From NCBI RefSeq assembly GCF_015706575.1, contig NW_024037048.1, forward strand, positions 14,401,512-14,465,511: a stretch of 64,000 nt of DNA, given 5' to 3'. Positions within the stretch are counted from its first letter, which is position 1. The number at the start of each line of letters is the position of its first letter. The notes below the pieces were generated by a model, which was not told the DNA's origin, searched no databases, and was given only the letters and a program-made list of their open reading frames with translations. The position numbers and the translations under genes were made by a program. Source of the DNA: Patiria miniata (taxonomy: Eukaryota > Echinodermata > Asteroidea > Valvatida > Asterinidae). Positions 1 through 10,124 of the stretch are shown here, piece by piece.

Positions 1-866
1 TCAATAATCTCTTCTAAAAATATCCTCCTAGCCATGATGGTTTGTCTCCTCAGTTATCCCTTCTAAAAATATCCTCCTAGCCATGATGGTTAGTCTCCTC
101 AATTATACCTTCTAAAAATACCGTACAAGCCATGATGATAAGTCTCCTCAATTATCCCTTCAAAAAAATATCCTCTGAGCCATGATGATTTTCATTCAAT
201 AATCCCTCTGAAAAATATCCTCCTAACCGTGATGATTAGTCTTCTCAATTATCCCTTCCTTCTAAAACATATCATCCAATCCATGATGGTTTTCATTTCA
301 ATAATCCCTTCTACAAATATCCTCCCAGCCGTGATTATTAGCCTCCTCAATTATCCCTTTAAAAAAATATCCTCGTGGCCATGATGGTTAGTCTCCTCAT
401 TTAGCCCTTCTAAAAAATATCCTCCTAGCCATGAGGGTAAGTCTCCTCAATGATCACATCTAAAAAAAATCTTCCAAGCCTTGATGGTTTGTCTGTACAA
501 TAATCTCGTCTAAAAAATATCCTCTTACCATGATGGTTTTTATTTCAATAATCCCTTCTGAAAAATATCCTCCTAGCCGTGATAATAAGTCTCCTAAATT
601 ATCCCTTCTCAAAACAATATCTTCCAAGCCGAGATCGATTGTGTGTTCAATAATCTCTTCTACAAAAATATCCTCCAAGCAATGATTGTTTTTATTTTAA
701 TAATCCCCTCTAAAAATCCTCCTGGCCATGATGGTTTGTCTCCTCAATTATCCCTTCTAAAACAATATCCTCCTCGCCATGATGGTTAGTCTTCTCAATT
801 ATCCCTTCAAAAAAATATCCTCCTAACCATGATGGTTTTCATTCAATAATCCCTTCTAAAAAAATC
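1..866 (+). repeat. Minisatellite array, unit A (cut by window start)
   Basis: Degenerate tandem repeat with a period of about 45-50 bp. The core reads like CCTCCTAGCCATGATGGTT followed by AGTCTCCTCAATTATCCC or a TTTTCATTTCAATAATCCC variant, then TTCTAAAAAATAT. The array continues off the left edge. Its right flank matches the right flanks of the arrays ending near 26713 and 51500, so it occupies intron 2 of C1q copy A. Short open frames inside it are repeat artefacts. Confidence 0.95.
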
Positions 867-1337
867 TTATAGAACTGCGCCTGGAACACACCTTTTTGAA
901 CCGTAGCCTTTTTGTTCGTGGTCTTTGAATCAACATGCGATTCAGTTTCAAATTCTCCCTATTATAACCAACTTCGTTCGATGACGTCACAATGCTGAAT
1001 TGTCGCAAAGACGTTTATGGTAATTCAAAGAATATCTACGGCAGACCAGCAAATAAACTGCCATGGACCTCAGTGATAAATACCCCCACTTGTAAAGATC
1101 AGGACAAATACTCACAACTCTCCAAGGTGTTTGAGACACCCATCAAATTACAGCTTATTTCATCATCTTTCATTGTCTGTTCAATTTTTGCGGTATAATC
1201 CGATGACCTTTTGGGATAAAAAATTCCATCCAAAGATGATGACCCTGTAGTCCTGTAGCCCATCGCCCAAGGCACAATCTGCCACTTCACAAAACAATGA
1301 ACACTCTGGTTTATTAGGACAAAAGATATTGCTCAAA
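867..1337. other. Conserved intron-2 block, left part, unit A
   Basis: This unique-looking sequence recurs after the other two minisatellite arrays (from about 26714 and 51501) with only scattered differences. It contains one perfect CRE palindrome TGACGTCA at 982-989, conserved in all three units. No exon with good splice sites or conserved reading frame was seen. Confidence 0.7.
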
Positions 1338-1532
1338 TATCTTTGAGGGAGCCTGATCCTCCCCCTTGCAGGGGGTTGGGTTAATAGGGTTAGGGTTAGG
1401 GGAGGGTCAGGTTCCTAAAAAAAATATGTCAGATTGTTGTGACAGGCGAACGGGTAATAATTTGTGTGCATGTTTCACAGCGAGGGCTGGGGGGGGGGTG
1501 GCCCCCCTCCCCACCCTCTGGATCCGCGCCTG
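1338..1532. mobile_element. Degraded hAT-like MITE, unit A copy
   Basis: The right end CTGGATCCGCGCCTG and flanking TCAAA match the elements at 27190-27381 and 51974-52136, which also keep the left end CAGGGGCGGATC. Here the left end is replaced by GC-rich sequence carrying a short GGGTTAGGGTTAGGGG stretch. The poly-G/poly-C centre is shared. Assignment to hAT rests only on the CAG...CTG ends and the small size. Confidence 0.6.
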
Positions 1533-2045
1533 TCAAACCATTTTGTCAAATTTTGACCTGAAATGATTGTAATTTGATGTATGATGACGTCATGACGACG
1601 TCACTAAACTATCCACATCTTCACACTAAGGTTCATGCTCATATCAGGATTCATCCTTCTGTGGCTTCTTTTTGCTTTTTAAATTCACCTAAATTTGACC
1701 TACCAGTAACCCCGGAAGGAAAGGTCAGACGACTTTACCTTCGAATGTCAAAAATGTTTATCAAGGTATAGTCAATCAGATTTCAAAGTGTGAACATTAT
1801 TGTTCATTTTGTTTATGAGGTTTTTCAGTGAAATCGCTTGTAATAAGAAACCCGATGACGTCATTATGACGTCAGAGTATAAAAAAGGTACACCTCGGAG
1901 TCAGCGTTGATGTTTGTTAAAGGTTTGAAGTCTGTACTGTTCAGAAGAAAAGTTGCAGATAATTATTGTCAGAAAAAAAACCAGAAAGAAAGAAAGAAAT
2001 TTCTTAACATTTCCAAACAATGATCGGGTAGTACCCGATCACCCA
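1533..2045. other. Conserved intron-2 block, right part, unit A
   Basis: Shared with 27382-27900 and 52137-52640. It holds CRE-like palindromes at 1585-1592, 1596-1603, 1856-1863 and 1867-1874, a TATA-like run, a purine-rich AGAAAGAAAG tract and a short palindrome GATCGGGT-AGT-ACCCGATC near 2022-2041. No coding frame is conserved between the copies. Confidence 0.6.
1856..1886 (+). promoter_or_regulatory. Paired CRE sites followed by a TATA-like box, unit A
   Basis: Two perfect TGACGTCA palindromes lie 3 bp apart (1856-1863, 1867-1874), followed 3 bp later by TATAAAAAA at 1878-1886. TGACGTCA is the classical CREB/ATF/AP-1 family site. The arrangement resembles a compact promoter or enhancer inside intron 2. 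Units B and C keep the layout with small changes. Promoter function is inferred. Confidence 0.4.
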
Positions 2046-4346
2046 AATATATCAGGGTTTTGTTGCTCGGAATGAGGAATTCCTGTTTGACATTATTTCC
2101 GCCTCTACTTTCATTTTGCACGCTTAAAACTTAATTATTGTTCACATAATGACTGGTTTAGTTTTTAATAAAGTTGAAATCTTGTCACTATAATGGATAG
2201 CACACTGTACATTCACGGAAAGTTGTATTGTCAAAACAAAGGCTGTCTGGTAGGACTTTTTCTAGTCATATCTGATTGCAGGTTTTAGAAGAGTTTAAAA
2301 CATCAAGTTCTCTGCTGATTTCAGAATAGTTTCAACTGATTGTGATTAATGCTTAAACAAATTCACGCACTTTTAATACTTTAAAAAAATGTCTTTCTTT
2401 GGTTTAAAGAAGACATATTGCGAAAGCTCCAACCTTTATAAATAACCTCACCCATAAAACAAGTATGATCAACCACCCCTTATTTTCTTCCTCATTTTGC
2501 CATTTTAATGTTATCAATTTAATTTTAAAACACGGAAAGTCCGGTGCAATGTACTCACATTGTTTTCCGGCAATCACTGAAACTAATTCAGGATCAGCAT
2601 TTATGGGGGAGTTGGTCACGGAAGAACGTTTATCAGGAAAGCCGGACATCAAAAACATTCCTGTCTTATTGTGTGTTATTGCTCAAGCAGTACCCTTTCA
2701 ACTTTGCCATTTCGCTAGAGTTCACAGTGCGCTTTGATCATCAGGTTTCATTCAATCATCGCAGGATGAACGTGTCATGAATATATGGCGCAAATACAAA
2801 CGGACCGGATCGTGATGATGCACACAGCACACAGTTTTATACAAGTTCAAATTGCTTTATTCAACTGGGTGAATTTGTAGAAATCATCTATAGAGTTGAT
2901 GTTTGTACAAATTACTTAGGCTTTCTGTTCGCCTGAAGAGAATGAAGCAAAAGCTCTCGATGAATTCACTCATGTATTTGCATGTAGGGTTCCACTCAGC
3001 ATGCCGCTGAGATTCTGTTGGATATTTGGACAAACAGCCATGTTGATTTTTGGCTTATTTTTCGAAAGTTTTTTTGTGATTGGTACAGATTTTCACAAAT
3101 CTGAAATATTTTGTGAGACAAGTTTCAGTTGACAAACAGATGGTGGCTTACTAGAGCCAAACCGGTGCGCTGATTTCCTATCCGGAAAATAAATCTTTAT
3201 TGAACGACTGTAACTTGACTGCGATAGTCCAGCTGTAGTGTTTGCGCCCCTACTTCCTTGGTATGAGATCGATTTCCCCCACAAATGCAGAAACTGTATG
3301 CTCATTGTGATTCCTACAACTACAAGTTCAAGCAACCTTGAACCAGTTAGAGGAACATAGGATCAATTGCTCACAATCTTAAGTATGATGCAGCACAACT
3401 AACTTTTGAACTTTTAGCTTAGTTTATGCTATACATTTGACCAAAACAGATAAATTAAAGGGATTATTTTTTGGTTCTTTTCACTGAATTTCGTTGCTAA
3501 CACACGTTAATAGTCTGCCCACCGGCACACTATTTCGAAAACGTCTTCAGTTTTTTAAGACGATATATCTGATATAACACTATACATACACGAAATAAGT
3601 AACTGTCAAAAACAAGGTTGTTCAGGTTCGACTGGTTTTGAATCAAATTTTGGATGCATTTTTTCAAGAGCTCATTACATCAAGTTCCCTGCTGTGATTC
3701 AGAATATTTGAAATTTATCGGGATTCGCACTTATTCAAAATAATTCACGCACTTGTAATAGTTCAGGTAAAAAAAATACTGCATTAACATTTTGGTTTAA
3801 AGAAAACAATCTTGCGAATGTTCGACTCTTTAACCTAAACAGTATATAGGTATGATCAACCACCCCCTTATTTTCTGCCTCGTTTTTTCCCTGTTTAATT
3901 TATCATTTTAATTTTTAAACATGAAATCCTGATTCGATGTACTCACATTGTATTCCGTCAATCACTCAAACTAATTCAGGATGAAGAGTTATGGGGAATT
4001 TGGTCACGGAAGAACGTTTATCAGGAAATCCGGACAACTCAAACATGCCTGTCTTATTTTGTGTTTTCATTTATGTGGATACTCAGTACCCTTTGAACTT
4101 TGTTGTTAAACTGTGTCATTTCGCTAGAATTCACAGTGCGCCATTCCGGTTTGATCATCAAGTTATATTCAATCACTGCAGGATGAACGAGTCATGAATA
4201 TAGAGGGCGCAAACACAAACGGACCGGATCGTGATGATGCTCACAGTTTTATTCAAGTTCAAATTGCTTTATCTAGTTGGATTCATTTGTAGCAATCATG
4301 TACAGCGATGATGTCTGTGCCCATTATTCGTCCCTTCTGTTCCCTG
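2046..4346. repeat. Two diverged tandem intron blocks, unit A
   Basis: Two related blocks of about 1.0-1.3 kb (about 2046-3360 and 3361-4346). Each contains the motifs GATCAACCACCCCTTATTTT, GTTGGTCACGGAAGAACG and GAGGGCGCAAA in the same order. Units B and C have the same pair, and a further relative lies in intron 1 at about 22780-23640 and 47320-48180. Frames are short and not conserved between the blocks. They look like old intron duplications; an ancient transposon origin is possible. Confidence 0.65.
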
Positions 4347-4347
4347 T

Positions 4348-4694
4348 CGAGGGCGGATCCAGAACACAATTTTTTGGGGGAGGGGGGGGGGGGGGGGGCT
4401 GCCCCCCCCCTAAAAAAAAAAAATTGTGGGTCAAAAAAAAAGTGGGTCCAAAAAATTACGGCGTGGGGTTCAGGGCCCGCATAATCATGGGCCCCGATTT
4501 TGTTTGTAATTCTAAATGCTCTGTGGCGATCTGAAGAAATTTCTGACCACTTTAACCATTTTTTTTGTTTCGAAAAGATGGTAGTGTACCCAGTGCCTGC
4601 CTTTATTGCGACGTCACTTAAAAACAAAATTGGGTTTTTTTGGGGGGGGGGGGGGGCATGGCCCCCTTCCCTCCCCCCTCCCCGGATCCGTGCG
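4348..4694. mobile_element. hAT-like MITE remnant with poly-G/poly-C core, unit A
   Basis: It starts with a GGGCGGATCCAG end and finishes with CCCGGATCCG, an imperfect inverted pair of the same end family as 27190-27381. Long G and C runs lie inside. The equivalent copy in unit C is 54938-55268; unit B keeps only a left part near 30206. Ends are approximate. Confidence 0.5.
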
Positions 4695-4829
4695 AACGAA
4701 TTACTGGAGTTTGCTATTTCGTTCCCACGAATTAGTAATTCGTGGGAACGAATTAGTTATTCGTTCGCACGAATTAGTAATTCGTTCCCACGAATTAGTA
4801 ATTCGTGCGAACGAATTAGCAAACTCCAA
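4695..4829. repeat. Array of overlapping short palindromes
   Basis: About 135 bp built from alternating units such as ACGAATTAGTAATTCGT and AATTCGTGGGAACGAATT, each its own reverse complement or nearly so. The whole is bounded by an outer inverted pair GGAGTTTGCTA (4706-4716) and TAGCAAACTCC (4817-4827). The flanking MITE is in units A and C, but this array is only in unit A. It is a fold-back structure of unknown origin. Confidence 0.8.
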
Positions 4830-5533
4830 AAAAAAAATTCCACCCTGTCCCTTCCCGGGCTTCATACAAGGTTTCTGCCATTAAATCGCTATGTACTTTT
4901 CCGGGCAATTGCAAATGATCCTACGTGGCCTTAAATTCTTTTTGCATACAGATTTCTCTCAGAAAATCTGGGCATTTGTTTTGGTAGTTACTGCGTTTGA
5001 TTCAAAAATATTAAATCCTTAAAAGAAGACATTTGGGTGAAATTGGGTGGGAAATCCTATAATATTTCATAGTGAATGAAAAATTTCATTTCTGCTTTAA
5101 AACTCATAGTGAACTGGAGTTAAAAGTAAATTTGCCTGGACAAGTGCAACAAAAGCTTAGAATGCCAACAGACTTTTGACCGAGTTACTAGTGTCTCAAA
5201 AAAAGATACATGCCTTCACAAATATTAATTTGAAAAAAAAAATCGTTTCAATAATAACGTGTAAACAAATTGAAAGCTTATTTCACGAATCAGTCAATTC
5301 GAGAGAAATTTGAACAATGCGACATTAAAACAGGTTGTTTTTCTTGACGAATTCGGCCGAGAAAACCTATTTTTTAATTACTTGACCGTAATAACTTGGT
5401 GAGAAATTTTTCCCGTTTTGGGGTGGCAATGTATCCCAATGAGAAAAAAATCGCACTCATTTATCTTAATTGATAATAAAATAGTATTAAAATGTAAACT
5501 TAACCAGTATTCGTTTGTGTGTTTTTTTTTCAG
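4830..5533. other. C1q copy A intron with internal deletion
   Basis: AT-rich intron. Near 5020-5045 the sequence jumps from a segment matching about 31100 in unit B straight to one matching about 33230. Roughly 2.1 kb including leader exon 3 is therefore missing here. The rest matches the sequence before exon 4 in unit C (about 57800-58290). No other feature seen. Confidence 0.65.
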
Positions 5534-5593
5534 CCTACACTGAATTCCTTGTGATCTCTTCTTGGACCTGATCTTCAAGAACGAACCATCGAG
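5534..5593 (+). other. C1q-like gene copy A, noncoding leader exon 4
   Basis: A 60-bp exon candidate with a T-run and CAG acceptor before it and a GAG|GTGGGT donor after it. It is conserved with the same splice sites at 33518-33577 and 58293-58352. It has no ATG feeding the C1q frame, so it is read as 5' untranslated leader. Its 3' end (TTCAAGAACGAACCATCGAG) resembles the ends of exons 2 and 3, suggesting serial exon duplication. Confidence 0.6.
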
Positions 5594-6481
5594 GTGGGTG
5601 TGGTGAGGTTTGATTAATGATTCAGGACCGGGGAAGGGGCAAGATGTAATCCGTCCCCCCCCCCCAAGTCCCCCCCCCAAAAAAAAAAGAAATACTACAG
5701 CTCCGGAACGCTTTGCCCTATCGGAATGCATTTTGGTGACCTTTCCTAAGGCGAGCCATCAGATAACAGACCGTTCGAGTACCGGGTCCGGTATGCTAAT
5801 TTCTTTCACCCCAATCGGTATGAAGCCACAAGCCACCCGGTCACTGAAGCGTGACGCCCCAATCGGTCCAAACTGGTGACTCAGGGTTTCACAATAGGCA
5901 ACATCAATTTAAGTCTGGCCATTGTTGGAGGATTATTCTGCCCACTGGGATTACCAGCGGCAACTTCTTTGAAGCTATCACAATCATTGTTGCCTACTGG
6001 AGGATTAGTGCGTCGCAAATTGGTTCCTTTGTGATGAGCCAGAGCCATGGTGCAGAAGCCTGGTGGAGTTAATCCAGGCCGATCGGTTCCATGCAAGTTC
6101 CTAATCCCTTCAACATACTGGGCGGGCTCAACCCCGAACGGTCTGGGGAGGGATTGTAATTTGAGGGCTCGCCTAACCTGCGAAATAAAAAAAAAATCGA
6201 TTCGGTGGGTTGCCATGACAACCGGTTTTATAAACTAGGCTTTTCATAAATGTTAGCCCCTTGATCCCTCATACGCCACTGTTATATAACAAAGAAAACA
6301 TTCTTCGAACAATGATTCCTCCAATCTCATTTTTTGGGTTTTTTTTTTCTTCAAATCTGACGGCGGATTGTCATGAATTTTAGACTAGTTCTCCTGTTTA
6401 TCAAACCTCAATATTTTTCTCCACTCTTCCCGTTTTTAAAAACTATTTTATCTAAAAAAAAACTCACCTGATTTGTTTCAG
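5594..6481. other. Last intron of C1q copy A
   Basis: Contains a poly-C tract (about 5657-5680), the inserted inverted-repeat element at 5750-6173, then AT-rich sequence shared with units B and C up to the acceptor TTTGTTTCAG at 6481. Nothing else recognised. Confidence 0.6.
5750..6173. mobile_element. PIF/Harbinger-like MITE, 424 bp, unit A only
   Basis: Ends are GGCGAGCC and GGCTCGCC. Looser inverted similarity continues inward, including a CAGACCGTTCG segment. The flanks carry a 3-bp duplication TAA (5747-5749 and 6174-6176). Units B and C have an uninterrupted CTTTCTTAACTCTT at this place, an empty site. A 3-bp T(A/T)A duplication and GG-starting ends are known features of PIF/Harbinger elements. 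No transposase frame is present, so it is nonautonomous. Confidence 0.75.
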
Positions 6482-6506
6482 TTTAATCGTTGTTATTTTG
6501 TACAGA

Positions 6507-7301
6507 ATGAAAATCTTCGTGGCAACCGTTCTTTCAATCGCCCTCCTTCTGGGTAACTCCGTCAACCTCCGAGCTTCCGTTACTGGGCCGGTTGCCTCGG
6601 ACGGTGATGGTCCTGCGTCTCAGGCGTGTCCGATGTGCTGCCAGGGGCCGGCTGCAATTCCCGGTATACCAGGTTTGCCTGGGTCCCTAGGTCAGCCAGG
6701 GTCAAAGGGCGAGCCAGGTCAAAAGGGTGATATTGGACAGAGTGGACCTATGGGTGAGCGTGGAGCAGCTGGGCCTCAAGGGGACGAAGGCATAGGCCAG
6801 CCCGGAAAAATTGGTCCAAGAGGAGTCCCAGGTGTTGTAGGGCCAACGGGGGAAACTGGTGTCAAAGGTCAAAAGGGTGAGCCAGGGGAGACACCAGACG
6901 ACTCCAACCAGCGGGTAGCATTCACCGTGGTGAGGACGAGCAGCTCGGATACGCTGGGCGACGACCGTTTGCCCTTCGAGGCGACCGAGACGCTTCTGCC
7001 GGGTACCAGCTTCGATCTCGAGACCGGCACGTTCACGTGTGGTGTGCCGGGCACCTACGTGTTCATGTTTTCTGTGTGCAAATATCCTTCCAGCAGCGGC
7101 CTGATCGTTCGTCTCCGGAAGAACGGCGACGTGGTTGTCTCTGGCGAGAGCACTGATTCAAGTCACATTGAGCAGGTGTCTGGGAGCGCGGTGGTGGTTC
7201 TGCAGCGTGGAGATACGATGTATCTCACAATGCACGGTAGGGCGTATAGTAATTCCGATCACAGGACCTCATTCAGTGGCTTCCTCCTTTACTCCGAATA
7301 A
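6507..7301 (+). CDS. Secreted collagen/C1q-domain protein, copy A
   Basis: 264 residues. Start: the first ATG after the exon 5 acceptor (exon from 6482), encoding [10 protein letters not shown], a hydrophobic signal peptide of about 20-27 residues. Next is a cysteine cluster CPMCC (about residues 43-47) that could link chains. A Gly-X-Y collagen stalk of about 25 triplets follows, with one G-I-G interruption, ending at KGEPG. The C-terminal C1q head of about 130 residues has the family signature FDLETGTF...GTYVFMF and ends SFSGFLLY. Such proteins trimerise and act as extracellular recognition molecules, often in innate immunity; the ligand here is unknown. The whole coding sequence sits in one exon after noncoding leader exons. 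The stop codon overlaps AATAAA. Head residues differ from copies B and C at clustered sites. Confidence 0.93.
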   Translation: MKIFVATVLSIALLLGNSVNLRASVTGPVASDGDGPASQACPMCCQGPAAIPGIPGLPGSLGQPGSKGEPGQKGDIGQSGPMGERGAAGPQGDEGIGQPGKIGPRGVPGVVGPTGETGVKGQKGEPGETPDDSNQRVAFTVVRTSSSDTLGDDRLPFEATETLLPGTSFDLETGTFTCGVPGTYVFMFSVCKYPSSSGLIVRLRKNGDVVVSGESTDSSHIEQVSGSAVVVLQRGDTMYLTMHGRAYSNSDHRTSFSGFLLYSE

Positions 7302-8742
7302 ACACAATCCAACATACAAAGATACACGAGCATTGTAATGCTGATTTTTTAATCGCTTTCCATTTTGCCGAAACAATAACCAATGAATTAAAACAAATAA
7401 TGATCAATGACAATGTCACAAAATATTATTATTTATGTTTTCGCATTGCGCATGCACCGATCTGTATACAACAATGGATTTGTCTTTTTTTTTACTTTTT
7501 GCAAAACAAAATATTTATGCACTAGTATTGGGATATAGTGAAAAGTATGCGTTAAGTTTGTTGACAACGATTTTCTTTTGGACCCATTGTAGGCCTATCG
7601 GGAAGTATTTTGATGGAATATTTATTCAAAGCAAGCTGGGACATCATTTTTTTTAGAAACAAAAGGTTTGCAATAAAGCAGTGCCACCATGTATCCAGAC
7701 AGGTTAACGACTCAAAAAAGATTGTGTTTATGGCGTTATCTCGACCAACCTGGATTTTTTAGGCCATGTTTTTGACCGCCATTTTTTTTTATTGCCACAT
7801 TTGGTCAACATATAAAATAACATGTTTTTTTTTCCGAAAATAAATGCAACTTGTTTGTAGTACATGTATTGGGTATTTAAAACAGATTAATTAAACACAA
7901 TAACTGTATCCTAAAGCAAACAAAGTATAAAAGACATACAGACAAACAAACAAAATATTTTGCTACCTACCTGGATAATTTTAGAGCGTTTACTATAACA
8001 TGTTATTTTCTTCGCCATATGTTCCCTGTATGCCCAACACAGATGATGTCAATTAAATCAATCCCGTGTATGTATCAATTTTTATTTCATGTCACGAAAA
8101 AAGTCTCGAGTGATTAAATCTGATTTTCTTATAGACTTTAAGCTTGGCATTTGGATTAACAATTGTTTGAAATATTCTAATGCTATTCACAGCAATTAGA
8201 ACACACTGGATTTTATGAAATGATTGCATTATTTTAAACGTTACAATATGTGAGAATTATGTAAAAGTAGTACAATTGACTGGCTATGAAAACAGTATGC
8301 ATAAAACCTCATTCTGAGGATTACCAAAAGCACCACCATTGTTGATAAATACTCTCTTTTTTTCGATTGGCTTCGTTATGAAAAAAACAACATGATTTTA
8401 ATTAATTTCAGTTGAAACAGAAACGTGCCCACAGTAATGAAAAATGTGGGATTGGCTGTTGTTTTTAAAGCCCGTAAAAATGCGACAAGTGTTTCTTGAT
8501 TAACAGACTCCAAATTATTTGAAGACTTTCATTGTTCTTAATCAGTATTACTTGATTGCATTCAAGAAACTCACTTTGAAAACATCAGTGAAAGTGTGAG
8601 CCCGTTAGATGGTAAACAAACAATCTCAACGAAATCAATCAAAACAAAGTACAAATTCCATTCAAGTGAGGAGGGTCTTTCAACTGGTTGGAATTGTCCT
8701 TTGTCACTTTATCATTTCAAGTGAATTTCTTTGTATTGACTT
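7302..8742. other. Convergent 3' flank between C1q copy A and SLC12A exons
   Basis: AT-rich sequence between two genes pointing at each other, conserved with scattered changes at 34870-36315 and 59555-60998. Several T-runs and further AATAAA-like signals occur. The only longer frame (a 99-residue one in unit B at 35998-36297) is broken in units A and C, so no gene is called. Confidence 0.7.
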
Positions 8743-8857
8743 TTATTTGGATGCCATATTTGGCATCCCTGCTGACAGCATATCCTTGGATAATGTCTCC
8801 AGCCAGCACATGCACATGTAAGCTGAACAAGTACGCTTCCTGGGAATAGGTAGACTC
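8743..8857 (-). CDS. SLC12A-like: SLC12A-like C-terminal exon T, unit A
   Basis: Terminal exon of 115 nt. Acceptor TTTCTTGCAG precedes it; joined in phase to exon S it reads VMSLPIPRKRTCSAYMCMCW then LETLSKDM. This matches the conserved end of NKCC/NCC cotransporters (LP.aRKg...YMaWLEtLSkDL, recalled from family knowledge). The frame then diverges to MPNMASK and stops, lacking the usual RGN...VLTFY tail. TAA lies inside AATAAA, so stop and poly(A) signal overlap. These cytoplasmic residues belong to the regulatory C-terminal domain of Na-K-Cl or Na-Cl symporters. The exon is intact, but the upstream E exon is broken, so the copy is probably nonfunctional. Confidence 0.75.
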
Positions 8858-9591
8858 CTGCAAGAAATCAAAGAAAAGGTTATAATGGACCCTTCCTGCA
8901 TGTCAATCAACAGTGCACATTGGCCAATCAGATCACCACTTTTGATCAGGTGACCACAGTAGCTCAGTCAGACTGGGTCACAAGCACTGTTAGATCTATT
9001 GCTCACCCCGCCCCCATTTTTTGCACCAGCGGTTAACACCCTCCCCCCCCCCGAGTATTCTGTAAAGAGTGTCCTTTTTACACAAGTAACTTTTAGTTTT
9101 TACACAAGTGTCCTTAGTTTTGTTTAAAAAGTTTCTTGTTTCGCCAGCGGCTTTTAAAGAATTGTTGGTATTTCGTGTAAACGTCAGCAATTGTGCCGCC
9201 ATGAAAAGCGCCACCCATTGACCTACCGCCGTTTGCGAGTTAACCACGCCCCTTAGACAACTCAATAAGCCTTTTCGCTGATACCGCCATCTTTGAATTA
9301 TTTTTTTTTCGGGGGGGGGGCATTACAATGAAAATACATCTCGTCATGCAACTGTAGCTGAGAATGATGGGATGACTTTTCAATGTAATACCCCCCCCCA
9401 TTTCAAAGATGGCGGTATCCGTGAAACGGCTCATGGAATTTTGTACGTTAACTTTTGTTTGTCTCAGATTTTGGCGTTCTGCGTCCATTTGTATATCATG
9501 TTTAGACAATATTTTACAAGCTGCGTTGACGCAATTCCACCGTGATAGGTTAATTGTCCGATAGTGGCCATTATCGCCAGTTTGTACTTAC
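8858..9591. other. Intron between SLC12A exons S and T, unit A
   Basis: About 730 bp, conserved at 36431-37164 and in 61114-62570. It contains the fold-back at 9268-9432 and a C-run near 9042. No exon seen. Confidence 0.65.
9268..9432. repeat. Fold-back element with poly-G/poly-C arms, unit A
   Basis: The arm GATACCGCCATCTTTGAA (from 9280) is the reverse complement of the right arm at about 9403-9418, and the pairing extends outward about 12 bp with mismatches. Inside, G-run plus CATTACAATGAAAA faces TTTTCAATGTAAT plus C-run. It is present at the same place in units B and C. It is probably an old MITE; no clear target duplication. Confidence 0.75.
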
Positions 9592-9659
9592 ATGACAATG
9601 AGCTGAGCCTCCTGGGAATGTTGGCGAAGCAATTCACGGATCCGCATCTGTCTGTTGGT
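9592..9659 (-). CDS. SLC12A-like: SLC12A-like exon S, unit A
   Basis: 68-nt internal exon with acceptor TTTCTTTCAG and donor AT|GTAAGT. It encodes TNRQMRIRELLRQHSQEAQL plus IV, matching the NKCC/NCC segment K..RQ.RLNElL.ehS..A.LIV just before the C-terminal LP.aRK motif. Phase fits exon E before and exon T after. No stop or frameshift. Equivalent exons are at 37165-37232 and 62571-62638. Confidence 0.78.
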
Positions 9660-10124
9660 CTGAAAGAAAAAAAAAGATTTCAGGCGAAAAAATGGAGTGA
9701 TTTATTGATGTTTAATAAAGTCGAGTTCCATGCACTTGGCAAATCAAATGAACTGAGAGTTGTATGGAAAAATGGATTGAAAGTGATCAATCTCATTATT
9801 GAAAATCACCCACCAGAATGTCAAAGGTTTGCCACAATTAACAGATGTTGCAAGACTGGACTTAAAATCACACAAACCAGGCACTAAGCGTAAAGTGGAT
9901 ACTGGGAAAGCTTTAAGTGTATTGTCTCCATGCATAGACAAAGAGGGCGCTTTATAGTCAAACAAGCAGAAGCCGGAATGAGGGACACTTCACTGGTTCA
10001 CTCATGCTGGTTATCGTGTATTTGGAACCAGCTTTTATAAGCCACGATGGCGCCCAATTGGCCCTCGTTGATACTTTTCTCTGTGGAAGGGGGGGGGTGC
10101 TTGAGCGCAAGGAGGAGATTCTAC
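9660..10124. other. Intron between SLC12A exons E and S, unit A
   Basis: The sequence is repeated with variations at 37233-37702, 39590-40018, 44366-44663 and 62639-63105, always preceding a copy of exon E. A G-run lies just before the exon E donor on the plus strand (C-run after the donor in the gene sense). No separate feature. Confidence 0.6.

Noticed and set aside
7198-7224. RGD tripeptide in the C1q head (QRGDTMYL) as an integrin-binding motif
   Set aside because: It coincides with the conserved C1q-family L..GD turn, where R-G-D can arise without integrin binding.
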